A stretch of 64,000 bases of DNA from the NCBI RefSeq assembly GCF_032452875.1, contig NC_083890.1, positions 42,778,483-42,842,482 on the forward strand, in the 5' to 3' direction. Numbering within the stretch: position 1 is the first letter of the stretch; each line of letters begins with the position of its first letter. Made by a program: the position numbers and the translations under genes. Below are positions 1-10,570 of the stretch, piece by piece. The notes under the pieces are model-generated. The model saw only the letters and a list, made by a program, of their open reading frames with translations. It did not search any database and was not told the DNA's origin. This stretch comes from Bos javanicus (lineage: Eukaryota; Chordata; Mammalia; Artiodactyla; Bovidae).

Positions 1-460
1 TTTTGAATGAAAGATTAAATACAGATGGGTGACAAAATCAAACTTGGAGGTGGAGATTGTTCTGCCCAGTCCAGATCCTGTTTTCAATCAAGATTTGGGA
101 TATTGTTTCAGGGAATTCCCAACCAAGATAGTATGAAATAAAAGCCAGATGAGTGAAGCAAATAAGGAGCGATGGGAAACCAAAGGAAGAGATGGTCATG
201 TGAGAAAGTTCTGAAGAAAATTTTCACAGAGAAGATAACATGGGAGCAAAGGGCATGGATCTTACTGGCTTAGTCTCACATGGTACCTAGAGCCAAGCTT
301 CACAATTAGTATATTCTCAATGAGAAGATTTTAAAGTTATAATAGAAGGAAAGAGGGGGAGTTAAGGACCAAAGTTTTAATCTTGGAACAATCCCAATTT
401 TTATTATGGAAAGTGCAAGTTGAATTGAACTTACACTTAACTTTAAATGAATTAAAATCA
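1..460. other. Unassigned sequence, no gene seen
   Basis: A/T-leaning sequence with no convincing open frame and no repeat I can name. It could be unique intergenic DNA or very old decayed repeat. Confidence 0.4.
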
Positions 461-461
461 T

Positions 462-596
462 ACAAAATTAAAAACTTAGCTCCTCAGTTCAGGTAGCCCG
501 TTTCAAGTGTTCAACAGCCACATGCTACCTCGTGTCTACCTAGGGCAGTGGGACACTTCCGTCACGGCAGAAAGTTCTTCGGTGCAGCACTGCTGA
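462..596. mobile_element. Old hAT-type (MER) DNA transposon relic
   Basis: The stretch reads through the 'cctcag...tttcaagtgttcaacagccacatg...gcagaaagttctt...' pattern of a common non-autonomous mammalian DNA transposon. It is heavily diverged and I cannot name the subfamily securely. No open frame is expected in such elements. Confidence 0.45.
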
Positions 597-599
597 GGA

Positions 600-1860
600 A
601 GTCCACTCACCGTGCAGAGCGGTTGTCCCTGGGCTCACTCTAGAGACGAAAAAGATGATGTCCACTGAATAAAAGACTGGTTTAGTTGGTCTTCTTGTCC
701 ACCGAAGGAGGAAAGACTGTGATAAGCCAGGAGGTATTTGATGAAGAAATGGCGTCCGTGTAAGTCATTCCCCTCTTCCGTGTGGTGAGAGTGGGGTAAA
801 GACTGAGCTTCTGGACTCCGTGGCCCCAGGAGTGAGCTCCCTAGAACATCCTCTCTCGAGGGAGTGCTCTGCAAGCCATGGTTGGCTCCCACTCTCCTTC
901 TGGCCCACGCCTTCCCATTTCTCAGGCAGCCCAACTGCCAAGGTGGTTGGCAGTGGCCAGGTGCGACGCCAGGTAGCTGCACTTCCCCTCTGCGTGCATT
1001 CTGCCAGGCTCCTCTCAGTACAGTTTACATCCATCTGCTCCTCTCGCCCTTCCATGTCACAGAGTTAGATGTTGTTTTGTTCCCTGGAGGAAGCCCATAT
1101 TGTTCCATTCCTACCAGAGAAGAGACACATCAAGAGCAACAAGGAAAAATATGGAGTGTAAGCATGTGTTTCTAGGTCATCAACATGCAAGGAAATGTGC
1201 ATGAAAATGAGTGTTAATTTTCTGCATGATTCAGTGTTTGCGAGACTATCGAGTCATTTCCCATAGGCAGCCCGACAGCCATCACATGGTAATGAATTTC
1301 TATTACAACCATGTAAGATGGTTGAACCAGAAAACTAATGATCAAAGAAATGAACAAAATACTAACAAAGGTGATAACAATACTGATGTTTTAATAATTA
1401 ACTGGCATTTACAATGGGGGTCAATTGGGTATTATAGTTACTTGGGGGCAGTTAATACAGGTCTGATTTTCTCATTTTAACATTTGTGGTTTCACCTGCC
1501 TTAATTTTTTTAAAAACAAAAATTCTCAATGAAAATAGACCTAGCCTAATGATCAAAATAGAAACAAGTTGTATGGTTAAGTAGTTTGTGCTTTTATTTA
1601 CGTTTTTCTCCTTAGGTTTCAGAAGTCTTTTAAAATTACTCCGGACTGTTCTGCAGAAATTAAAATAAAGACTCTATCTTTTTGGAATTTGTGTTCAGTA
1701 TTAAATTATATTCTTCGTTACCAATTTCCTCATTCATACATATGTAACTTTTGACTTTGCTTTAGTTATCTGTAAAACTCAGGTCGGCCCTATGCTTTAA
1801 CATGGACTAAACCACTTGAAAACAAGACCATTTTAAAGATAGATATTTCAAAAATTAATT
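600..1860. other. Unassigned sequence, no gene seen
   Basis: Several short open frames overlap one another on both strands around 0.6-1.2 kb. None has a recognisable domain, and overlap in many frames is typical of non-coding GC-richer DNA. The 1.2-1.86 kb part is A/T-rich. I see no repeat family I can name. Confidence 0.4.
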
Positions 1861-1871
1861 TTATCCTTTTT

Positions 1872-2082
1872 GCCTGTGTGCTAGTTATTCAATCATGTCC
1901 GATTCTTTGTGACCCCATGGAGTGCAGGCCACCAGGCTCTTCTGTCCACAGGATTTTCCAAACAAGAATCGTGGAGTAGGTTGCCATTTCCTTTTCCAAG
2001 GGAAATTTCCAATCGAGGGATCGAACCCATGTTTCCTGCCCTGGAAGGTGGATTCTTTACCACTGAGCCACCTGGGAATCCC
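1872..2082 (-). mobile_element. Bov-tA SINE, full length
   Basis: The plus strand reads the reverse of Bov-tA: a 'tgtccgattctttgtgacccc' tail-side block, then 'ccatttcc', then the tRNA-like head with 'gggatcgaaccc' (B-box type) and 'ccactgagccacc'. It is bracketed by an 11-bp duplication ttatccttttt at 1861-1871 and 2083-2093. That marks a complete retroposition. Confidence 0.9.
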
Positions 2083-2093
2083 TTATCCTTTTT

Positions 2094-3200
2094 AAAAAAA
2101 TTACTATTATTTCCTTCTCACTTTTTCTTTCTCTCAGTTGTCACCAGGTATATTTTAATATCAGATTGGATGGAAAATTGACCTGGTTTTTACAAGGTAA
2201 AAGTGCATGATGAATTTAAAACATCCAAAAGAGAATTCTGAAAATCGTAAATAGAGTTTAATGTTTGGTTAGCAATTTTTCTTGAAAAGTTGCCTCCGTT
2301 CATGCTTATTTTCTTTAATGGAGTGTTGTTAGTTATCTCATTTTAGGTAAATATCCTGTAGCAGGTTTCAGCCAGAACAAATATTTACAGTTAAACCCTC
2401 AACTCCAGAAAATGGCTTTGTGTGTATGCTGGAGGAGGGGTAGGGATTAAATGGAAAGGCTGACTTTGTCTTGGCTTTAGACAAGCCACCACAATAAATC
2501 ACTCCAAGACATTCCAACGGATGTGTATTGGAGGAACGCTCCCCTCCAGGAAGCTAAGGTATAGGGTTAAGAGGCTTCGCGGGCTGTGATCCCATGTAAC
2601 TAATGGGCACATGTTTCACAGACAGAAGGGCCATGCCTTAGTCATCGTGGTAAGTCTGTAGTGACAGACGTCTGTTCTATATTTGTGAGTGACCTGATTT
2701 GGCATGCATGCAGCTCGTTCTACTGACAATAATGGGAACATGGTGTGAGGGGGAGAGGCAAGAAAGGAGGAGGGGCTGGGGGAGGCAGCGAGGTTGAGGG
2801 AGGAGAGAGACCTGGGGACCAGGAGGGGGAGAAGGGGAAAGGAACTCTAAGCAGCTGAAGATCATGAGCGTCTAAACACGGCTCTAAGGAAACCTGCCCT
2901 TAGTGGACGGTTCTTTAAATTTGGGAGCAAGCCTTACATCTGTTGCTAATGGATTTGGGGAGGATCACCTTCCCCTCCTCGTGCTCCCTCTGTCTCTCTC
3001 ACTCCTCTCCCCTCCAGTCTCTGGGGAAGATAGATATTCAGACAGCTGTCAGACGGTGGCAATGGGATGCTTCTGCCTCCAGGAGTCCCTCATAATTTGC
3101 AAAACGTGCCTGGCCCTCCACCCTTTGCTGTGGTCCTCCAACCTCTCCAGGTAGGAAAGAAACCGGCCCCAAGTGATGAAAAGAACAAAGGGCTGCCCAC
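2094..3200. other. Unassigned sequence, no gene seen
   Basis: No named repeat and no plausible exon. The purine-rich run around 2740-2850 explains the minus-strand Pro/Ser-rich open frame there, which I treat as chance. Confidence 0.4.
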
Positions 3201-3220
3201 ATATATATACATATATATAT

Positions 3221-3957
3221 TTTTTTTTAACTTGGAGTATAACTGCTTTCCAACGTTGTGTTAGTTTCTGCTTACAATGAAGTGAACCAGCTGTCTGTAT
3301 CCACATACAGCTCTTGAACACATCCGCCTCTTGAATCTCCTACCTTGCACCTCCATCCCACCTCTCTAGGTCATCACAGAGCACCGAGCTGACTCTCCTG
3401 TGCTATACAACTGGTCTCCACTAGCTATCTATTTTATACATGGTAGTATATATATAGTGAGAAGGCAATGACAACCCACTCCAGTACTCTTGCCTGGGAA
3501 ATCCCATGGATAGAGGAGCCTGGTGGGCTGCAGTCCATGGGGTGGCTAAGAGTCGGACACGACTGAGAGACTTCACTTTCACTTTTCACTTTCATACATT
3601 GGAGAAGGAAATGGCAACCCACTCCGGTGTTCTTATCTGGAGAATCCCAGGGATGGGGGAGCCTGGTGGGCTGCTGTCTATGGGGTCGCACATAGTCGGA
3701 CACGACTGACGTGACTTAGCAGCAGCAGTAGCAGCAGCAGTATATATATGTCAATCCTAATCTCCCAGTTCAGCCCACCCTCCCCCAATCCCTCCCCTGT
3801 GTCCACATATACAATGCAATATTAGTCAACCATAAAAAGGAACGAAATTAGGTCATTTATAGAGACGTGGATGAACCTAGAGTCTGTCATACAGAGTGAA
3901 GTAAGAAAGAGAAAAACAAATACATTAATGCACATATGTGCAATCTAGAAAAATGCC
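3221..3957 (-). mobile_element. 5'-inverted (twin-primed) ruminant L1 3' end
   Basis: The left part (3221-3808, excluding an inserted SINE) is the reverse complement of a ruminant L1 3' UTR. It starts with the T-run that represents the poly(A) tail and continues through the 'tgtgttagtttctgct' block. At about 3810 the orientation flips, and 3811-3957 reads plus-strand L1 ('accataaaaaggaacgaaatt' region, ending 'aatctagaaaaatg'). The two parts are neighbouring L1 segments with a small gap between them, the layout expected of twin priming. A BOV-A2 interrupts the left part. Confidence 0.8.
3457..3738 (+). mobile_element. BOV-A2 SINE inserted in L1
   Basis: Two related monomers lie in tandem, each with 'aaccc actcc...ttcttgcctgg..aatccc', joined by the characteristic 'cactttcacttttcactttca' linker and ending in an (AGC)n tail. 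It is flanked by agtatatatat copies at 3445-3455 and 3739-3749, though that target is itself a TA repeat. Confidence 0.9.
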
Positions 3958-3959
3958 CA

Positions 3960-4400
3960 TCATTATTGACAACTGCCCCAGCCAAGTAACCCAAGTGCTC
4001 CTCTCTCCCATCATCCTCGAACACAGCACTCAGTCTCATCTGAGACTATCATGATTTCTTCATGGTGCTCGATTAGCTGGCGAGGACACCAGCTCCACGC
4101 AAAGAGGAGCACAGTCTGTCTAATTCACCACTTCTGTAGTGAAGAGTATGTTCGTTCTTGATCTCATTTATCTTCTCATTGTAAAATAAATGCTTCACGA
4201 GTATTCAGTGAATCTATCGAGCTATTTTTCTACATTGAGTCCTTGCAATTGGCAAGTAGTAGAGACACAGTGGGGTTGCCTCAATGAGTGGGCATTTATA
4301 AGCGATACACCAGCAACCAAGGGCTCAGGCAACTCTTCTAGAGGTTCCCCTGGGATATGGAGCATGGCTCTCACTATTTGGGGTCCAGTCAGAGCTTTTA
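3960..4400. other. Unassigned sequence, no gene seen
   Basis: No open frame of note and no repeat I can name. Confidence 0.35.
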
Positions 4401-4401
4401 T

Positions 4402-4522
4402 GCTGGAGAAGGACATGGCAACCCACTCCATATTCTTGCCTGGAGAATGCCATGGATAGAGGAGCCTAGTGGGCTACAGTCCATGGGGTCCCAAAGAGTC
4501 AGACACGACTGGGCAACTGAAG
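4402..4522 (+). mobile_element. Bov-tA SINE, head-truncated
   Basis: Only the distal half of Bov-tA is present, from 'ctggagaaggacatggcaaccc' through 'agtcagacacgactgggcaac'. The tRNA-like head is missing. Confidence 0.85.
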
Positions 4523-4814
4523 AAACAGAGCTCTACCACCTGATAGTGGCCCTGACGACACAGCATCTGTCTGCTCACTTCTGCTCAGATCAAGTAGCCC
4601 TCGTCCTCTGCTCCAGGGCCCCTGTTCTGGGCTCTCCAGCATCATCAGGTCTCTGTGAGTTTTGAAGTCAGACTTCCTCCAGAAAGGGTTTGATTGATTT
4701 GTCTAATCACTATCCAGTATCAGGAGCCCCTCTGGGGAAAAACTGCCTTAAAACTAGTGCTCAGAGCTTCCTTACCAGGGGAGCACATCAGAAGCAATTG
4801 TACAGCTTTTTCAA

Positions 4815-4872
4815 CCTGTATCTCCCGCATTGGCAGGTGGATTTTTAACCACTGAGCCACCAGAGAAGCCCC
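4815..4872 (-). mobile_element. SINE head fragment
   Basis: A short minus-strand piece has the 'ggcaggtggatttttaaccactgagccacc' and 'agaagcccc' signature of the tRNA-derived head shared by Bov-tA and CHR SINEs. It is too short to assign to one family. Confidence 0.65.
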
Positions 4873-5265
4873 ATGTAGATGGGTGGCCCTGGGCAAGTCA
4901 TAATATTTTCTTGAACTTCATTTTATTCCTCTGTAAAATAGAAACACAGAGATGGCAATGGCACCCCACTCCAGTACTCTTGACTGGAAAATCCCATGGA
5001 TGGAGGAGCCTGGTAGGCTGAAGTCCATGGGGTCGCTAAGAGTCGGACACGACTGAGCGACTTCACTTTCACTTTTCACTTTCACGCATTGGAGACGGAA
5101 ATGGCAACCCACTCCAGTGTTCTTGCCTGGAGAATCTCAGGGACGGTGAAGCCTGTTGGGCTGCTGTCTATGGGGTCACACAGAGTCGGACATGACTGAA
5201 GCGACTTAGCAGCAGCAGCAAAATAGAAACAATAATAGGTACCTGGATTTTAAATGATATATTTT
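4873..5265 (+). mobile_element. MIR SINE split by a BOV-A2
   Basis: Sequence at 4873-4946 ('ccctgggcaagtcat...cctctgtaaaatag') and 5220-5265 ('aaaatagaaacaataatagg') form one MIR core region interrupted by a younger BOV-A2. The join repeats aaaatagaaaca on both sides. Confidence 0.7.
4947..5219 (+). mobile_element. BOV-A2 SINE inserted in MIR
   Basis: A complete dimer with the linker and (AGC)n tail. A perfect 12-bp target-site duplication, aaaatagaaaca, lies at 4935-4946 and 5220-5231. The insertion is therefore younger than the MIR it splits. Confidence 0.92.
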
Positions 5266-6949
5266 ATGATAAATCCCGGGGTCGTCAACAGGACAGGGGA
5301 GGTTAATACAAATTAGCAAGGCTGTGGAATCCCAAGGTGGCTGGCTCCTGTCTGTTGCCTATAAATACAAATGCTGGACGAAGACCATTCCCCCACTTCT
5401 GCTTTGCTGAAGGGGAACTCCTCTCTCTATTTTTTTAAAGCAGGAAGCAGCTCTTGACAGCTCTGGCAAAATATCAAGTACTTTGTAAATGATAAATAAC
5501 CATAAAAACACTGAGGATTAAGTACAAATGAAATAGTTCCATCGCACAATTTATATAAGATATGTTCCTGGGATGGAGGGCTCCAGGTACCCTCATCCAG
5601 CCGTAGAGAGCAGAGGTGATTTTTTCCTTCAAGTTCTCTCTGGGGTAGTCCCACCCGACAAGCTTCCTGAACCATGCCTTTTCTTGCCCAAAATATGTCC
5701 TTCCTGTCCCAGAACCTTCCTTTAGTTATGAGCAAATATAAGACAGGAGTTAGTAGCCTGTGTTGTGGACGCTTGCTGGTCAGAAAGCAGCAGGGAGATA
5801 AGAATGGAAGGTTGTTCCAGAGGCCAACGGCCCTGATGTAATTGGATGGTAAATTCAGGGGTGACAATGGAAGCCCACCCCTGCTCCCTGAGCATTCGAG
5901 GTGGTAGCTGGGCCTTCTCAGAAGGACTCATGAAAGAGACTCGACGCCCTTACTTGGAAAGAAGGGCTTCTCTGTGAGCAATCTCAGTTTTCAGGTTTCT
6001 AACAGGCTGGAGTTTTCCAAGCGTCAGAGCATCAAGACACAGATCCATGTAGACTGGTGTCCTGGCTCTATCCGTCTCTCCTTCCTCGCACAGTTCAATC
6101 AGATCACCTGTTTGCAGATTCGAGTCACCACATGGCCGGACCCTGTCTGTCATTTCCTCTCCCTGCCACCCGCTCACACCCTCTCGCCACTCGGGAGCTC
6201 AGTGAATACGGTTTTCCAAATATAGGTTTGCAGCCAGTGTGTTAGGCCTTCTAATGAGCCACGGTAATTGCTTCTGCTATTTTCCAAAATGGAAATCAAC
6301 CTCGGAAGAGCAGCTGGTTTGTGGTAAAGCTCTCCTCCCTTGATTCCATCCCCCCTTCCTTCCAGTCAGTCAAGCTCCAGCCTTGACTGCTTCATCTGTG
6401 AGCAGGGCCTGAGGGACCCACGGGAGGAATGTGCTGATGGTGGGGAAACAGAATAAGGAGCTATTGTGCCTTTATTACATTGGGGAGAGGCAGGGAGGAA
6501 TGGGGAGAGCTCGGCTTTTACTTTTGATTTCTAAGATAACCTGTTCTGGGTTGTGCTTTTCGATGTATCTGAAAAGATAACGAGGTTCTTTGATGACAGA
6601 GCAATGATGTCCCTGGCCTCCATCTTTTCAGAATTGACCAAAATAGCAAAGAGAACGAGAAACAAAAACACAGGCGCTGTATTCTTCAAGGGCAGGAGAG
6701 ATCTGTAATCTGGAACCACAATATATGGAGATGAGAAACAGATGGAGGAATGGGAAGGTGTTTAGTAGATCTATGGAAAGTCAAGCCTGAAAGCCTGGTG
6801 GGAGTTACCATTGCTAATCAAGCCCATTCTCTCTGCAGAACACAGGGACGTCCTGGGCGCGGGGCCCACGAAGGCAGACGGCTGGGAGTGAGCATGGCCC
6901 TGAAGGCTGTCCCTGCAGCAGAAACGTAATAACACTAGTTACCATCGTG
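5266..6949. other. Repeat-poor unassigned sequence
   Basis: About 1.7 kb without a repeat I can name. A 146-residue minus-strand open frame at 5427-5867 has no recognisable domain, low-information composition and an overlapping rival frame, so I do not call it a gene. Confidence 0.4.
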
Positions 6950-7135
6950 GTGTGCTTGTTGGTGCCTGGCTCTTCACATTCTCTCTTGCAATCCTCATGA
7001 GAGCAAAAGGTATTCATTTTCCCATTTTACAGATGCAAAAACTAAGGCTCAGGAGGGTAAAATCATTTGTCCCAGACAACGGAGAGAAAGATACTAAACC
7101 AATGTAGTCTTAATTCTGAAGCCTCACCACCAAAT
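6950..7135 (-). mobile_element. MIR SINE, old
   Basis: The plus strand shows the reverse of MIR: 'ggtgcctggc' near the left, then 'cattttacagatgcaaaaactaaggctcag', then 'tttgtcccagacaac'. Divergence is high, as expected for this ancient family. Confidence 0.75.
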
Positions 7136-7260
7136 CCCACCGGTCGGAGGCTGTCATCAGCCCCAGAAAAGGGAACCGAAGGTACCAGAGTGTGTGGTCA
7201 GGAGCTGGGGGAGAGGTTCCCAGTGTTAACGAAGTTGTCCTTATTATCTGTGGCACTTGC

Positions 7261-7366
7261 TCTTCTATTAAATTGTGAGCTCTTTGAAAGGAGGTGATTT
7301 TCCCCCTCCAGGCCATAGCAGTGTGAGGGTAAGCATCTTCTCAGTAAGCATCTTTTGAACGAATGA
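7261..7366 (+). mobile_element. L2 LINE 3' end
   Basis: The sequence 'ttaaattgtgagctctttgaa' followed by 'agtaagcatcttttgaacgaatgaa' matches the well-known 3' end of L2. It runs into a GGAT repeat. Confidence 0.65.
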
Positions 7367-7390
7367 ATGGATGGATGGATGGATGGATGA
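7361..7390 (+). repeat. (GGAT)n microsatellite
   Basis: About six GGAT/GAAT units at the L2 3' end, where such tails often expand. Confidence 0.9.
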
Positions 7391-7840
7391 ACCCATATGT
7401 TCAGAGGAAGGAGGACTGGACTTGTCAGGAAAGATGTCAACGAGGAGGTGAGTCTGCAGCCAGGCCGAAGGTTTGTCATCCAGGGATTGATTCCATGTTA
7501 CCAGCGGAAACTTCCGAAGGACAAGACAGTCCCAGAAAGACACTAACTTGAGAGTAAGCCCAAAAAGCAGGCTGGTGACAATGAACTTAGGTGAGACTGA
7601 TGGAGACAAACGCATGCCACGGGGACACCAAAACAGAGCCTTTCTAGGAAACAAGTAAAAAGTCAACTGTGGGTAAAAGAAGTATCTAGAAACAGGTACA
7701 TGTTCTGATCCAGATGGTTGCCACTGACTATAAATTCCTATCTTGCAAAGACAAGGCGAGTTTTCTAATGCATTTATTGTTACTCCAGCCAGTCAATCTG
7801 GTCATTATTTGTACCCTAGGTGGCTGCAACAGTCTTTGAA
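7391..7840. other. Unassigned sequence, no gene seen
   Basis: Minus-strand open frames of 93 and 132 residues overlap each other here. They lack a domain and read partly through the GGAT repeat. I see no gene. Confidence 0.4.
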
Positions 7841-7844
7841 AGAA

Positions 7845-7968
7845 CGTGAAAGTGAAGTCACTCAGTTGTGTCCGACTCTTTGCGACCCCATAGACTGTAG
7901 CCCACCAGGCTCCTCTGTCCATGGGATTTTCCAGGCAATAGTTCTGGAGTGGATTGCCATTTCTCTAC
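7845..7968 (-). mobile_element. Bov-tA SINE, head missing
   Basis: Begins with the tail-side 'gtgaaagtgaagtcactcag' block and runs through 'gggattttccaggcaatag' to 'ggattgccatttc', then stops. The tRNA-like head is absent. Confidence 0.88.
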
Positions 7969-8124
7969 AACCAAAGGCTACTCATTAAAGTGTGGAATTC
8001 TTGTTGGCACTGAACACATCAGAGTCATGGGTTCCTTGCCTCCTACGCTGACATATCCAGCGATCAGGACCAGTTCAAACTAACTTCTGCCCGTGCTACT
8101 GACAGTTAAATGGAATTGATGGCT

Positions 8125-8225
8125 ATCCCTTCATTCAGTAAATATTCACGAGCACGCACCATATGGTTCAGCACAGTCCTAAGTGGGAAACAGAGCGCTG
8201 GAGGTTGAATGGGGCGGTGAATAGA
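8125..8225 (+). mobile_element. Possible ancient L2/MIR-age repeat
   Basis: The stretch 'ttcattcagtaaatattcacgagcac' with 'gcacagtcctaagtggg' resembles a common ancient mammalian repeat. The match is from memory of the general pattern only. Confidence 0.35.
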
Positions 8226-8308
8226 CAGGGTGTCTGCTCTGTGGACTCTGGTTCTGGTATCTGCACAAATGCTCACTTCCTTTATTGGCGGATGCTGCTT
8301 CCAAGCTC

Positions 8309-8642
8309 CAGGGTCAGGAAACTACAACCTGGAGGTCAAATGCAGCCCACCACGTGTTTTTATACAGCCCTTGAGTTAAGTTGGTTTTTGTTTTCATTTT
8401 TTTAAGAGGCTCGGAAAAGCCGAAAGAAAGATAATATTTTGTGACATGTGAAAATGACATGAAATTTAAATATCAGTATCCGCAAACCAAAGTTTACTTG
8501 GAGCTCAGCCACGCGGGCTGGTTTATGTGTTGTTTACAGCTGTCTTCATGTTATAGCTCAGTCATTGCCACGGACCGCATGGCCATTAACCAGAAAGGTC
8601 TTCCTATTTGATTTTTTTATAGGAAAAGTTTCCTGACCCCTG
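8309..8642. mobile_element. Non-autonomous hAT transposon with intact ends
   Basis: The left end cagggtcaggaaact (8309-8323) is repeated inverted at the right end as agtttcctgacccctg (8627-8642). The interior resembles a familiar mammalian hAT-type MER ('ttttgtgacatgtgaaaatgacatg', 'agctcagccacg', 'gccacggaccgcatggcc'). Flanks ttccaagct and ttctaagct look like a decayed 8-bp host duplication. No transposase frame is present, as usual for this class. Confidence 0.75.
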
Positions 8643-8858
8643 TTCTAAGCTAACTTTCTCAAAATGCACTCCATAAAACATTATTTCTGAAGATATTGTG
8701 TTAGAGTTTTTGAGTTCTATTGTCAACATATTTAAACACAATGAATTGTAAAAAGTTATAAGTTTCTCTACTTAATATTTTCTCTACTGTGGAGTGTGGC
8801 CAGAATACATTGTGACCCTCTAAGACAGAGGATGTGGAGGTCTCCAAACCTGTTCCCT

Positions 8859-9060
8859 GTTGTTCAGTTGATAAATCGTCCCAACTCGTTGTGACCTCAT
8901 GGACTGTAGCATGCCTGGCTCCTCTGTTCTCCTCTGTTCTCCTCTGTCTCTGGGAGTTTGCTCAAATTCATGTCCATTGAGTGGATGATGCTATCTAACT
9001 ATCTCATCCTCTGCTGCCCCTGTCTCCTTCTATCTTCAGCCTTTCCCAGCATCAGGGTCG
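8859..9060 (-). mobile_element. BovB LINE 3' end, 5'-truncated
   Basis: Reads 'ttgttcagttgataaatcgtcccaa', 'tgtagcatgcctggctcc', 'gggagtttgctcaaattcatg' and 'cccagcatcagggtc', the reverse of the BovB 3' UTR. An internal decamer cctctgttct is repeated three times at 8921-8947, a local expansion absent from other copies here. Confidence 0.85.
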
Positions 9061-9064
9061 TACA

Positions 9065-9935
9065 GGTGTCTGTTTCTAGCAAATCTCATAATCCAGGCGG
9101 TTGTGCACAGCGCTCTTTGGGAAATACTAAACAGAGTTCTTACTCATAGGCTTTGTGTTATTTCTGAAACTGGCTGCCAAAAAACCAAAGCAGTATCACT
9201 GCTAGTGAAGTAAGACTTCTGCGCAGATCTGAAGCCCCTTCCTCTTAAGCATAGCACGATTCTTCTGAAGGTTCCCAGTTTGATCCCAGCTAAACAATAC
9301 CTACCTTCCCCTATTAATACCTTTGCAATTTCTTTTCTCCCACGCTCTCTGGGTGCCAATCACAGCACCTCATGGTACTTCCTGAAGGATCCTGTTGCCT
9401 CATCGACCAGTTAATATCTCCCTATCACAGAGTGTCCATATGCGTTCGGAAATAAAAACTTTGAGGGGAAGATCCCAATCCCCTAGCTGTGGGGTTATCT
9501 TGACGATGAGCTGCTCTTGATTTATTCTGTAACCACACACTGATTCATTCACACGTGTGTGTGTATAAAGGGTCTCAGGAAGAGCCCAGGATGGCTCAGC
9601 TGGAGCTCCGACACCCTGGGACACATCTGGAGAACTGAGGATTATCTGCAGGGTTATCTGGGAGGCCTCCTGGGAGGGCATTAAGGGAGAAATAAGCCAG
9701 GCACATGAATTTAACTTAGTTTTTTGTTTTTGGTTTTTTTAAGTTTTCATCATTCTGGGGAGGAGCAGTTCTGAGGACCGTGCAATCTCTGTCACGTAGA
9801 TGTGTCCCCGGCTTCAACACCCGCCTGCTTGAGTCCTGTAAAGGGGTGGCAAACGGGAAAGAGTGTAAATAAAAACTGAAAGAGGTTTTTCTTGGAATAT
9901 TTTAAAACCTCAAGGCCTGAGTGGCTCTGTTTCTA
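9065..9935. other. Unassigned sequence, no gene seen
   Basis: Repeat-poor. Short open frames on the minus strand lack domains. A T-rich run lies at 9719-9740. Confidence 0.4.
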
Positions 9936-9939
9936 AACT

Positions 9940-10255
9940 GAAGGCGGCATTCTTCCCGCCACGCTGCAAGGTGTCTGTCGGGTAAGAGCTCTCCCCTTGA
10001 GGTTGCAGCGGCACCGGAGAGAGGGAGACAGGGTAGCATGGCCTCCTCGGGGCGCTGTTGGCATAGACGCATCCATCTGCGCCCCACCTGCGCTTCGGAA
10101 CAGCAATGGGTGGTGTGGAATCGACAACCACAAAGAGATCATTGCGTCTGGTGGAGCAGCGGCTCTGACGGTCACCAGCGGAAGTTCTGGCGTCCGGTGG
10201 GAGAGGAGGCCTCTGGTCCTCTCCTTGAGCGGCAGGGGAGGGGCGGCTGCATCTC
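9940..10255. other. CpG-retaining, GC-rich block (possible regulatory element)
   Basis: CpG dinucleotides are much denser here than in the surrounding DNA, and no repeat is recognisable. Open frames of 117-119 residues exist on both strands because stop codons are rare in GC-rich sequence, and neither shows a domain. It could be a small CpG island, a conserved regulatory element or an unrecognised retroposed fragment. Confidence 0.4.
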
Positions 10256-10262
10256 CTAGAGC

Positions 10263-10560
10263 GCTGAGTGAAAGTCGTTCAGACATGTCGGACTCTGCGA
10301 CCCCATGGTTTATACAGTTCAGGGAATTCTCCAGGCCAGAATACTGGAGTGGGTAGCCTTTCCCTTCTCCAACCCAGGGATCGAACCCAGGTCTCCCACA
10401 TTGCAGGCGGATCCTTTACCAGCTGAGCCACCAGGAAAGCCCAAGAATACTGGAGTGGGTAAGTCTAGCCCTTCTCCAGGGGGATTTTCCCAACCCAGGG
10501 ATCCAACCGGGGTCTCCTGCATTGCAGGTGGATCCTTTACCAACTGAGCTATCAGGGAAG
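10263..10560 (-). mobile_element. Bov-tA2-type SINE with duplicated head
   Basis: A Bov-tA body is followed by a second partial head unit. The block 'agaatactggagtgggta' occurs twice and 'tctcc..cattgcagg' occurs twice, the known extended layout of this SINE. A perfect 10-bp target duplication ctcctagagc lies at 10253-10262 and 10561-10570. Confidence 0.9.
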
Positions 10561-10570
10561 CTCCTAGAGC

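Noticed and set aside
3506..3709. Recurrent short frames beginning MDRGAWWA and similar across the window
   Set aside because: They are translations of Bov-tA/BOV-A2 SINEs, so recurrence reflects the repeat and not a protein family.
5427..5867. 146-residue minus-strand frame
   Set aside because: No domain, overlapping competing frames, no neighbouring exons or promoter signs.
9940..10255. Coding exon in the CpG-rich block
   Set aside because: Open frames exist on both strands because GC-rich DNA has few stops. No domain, no clear splice sites.
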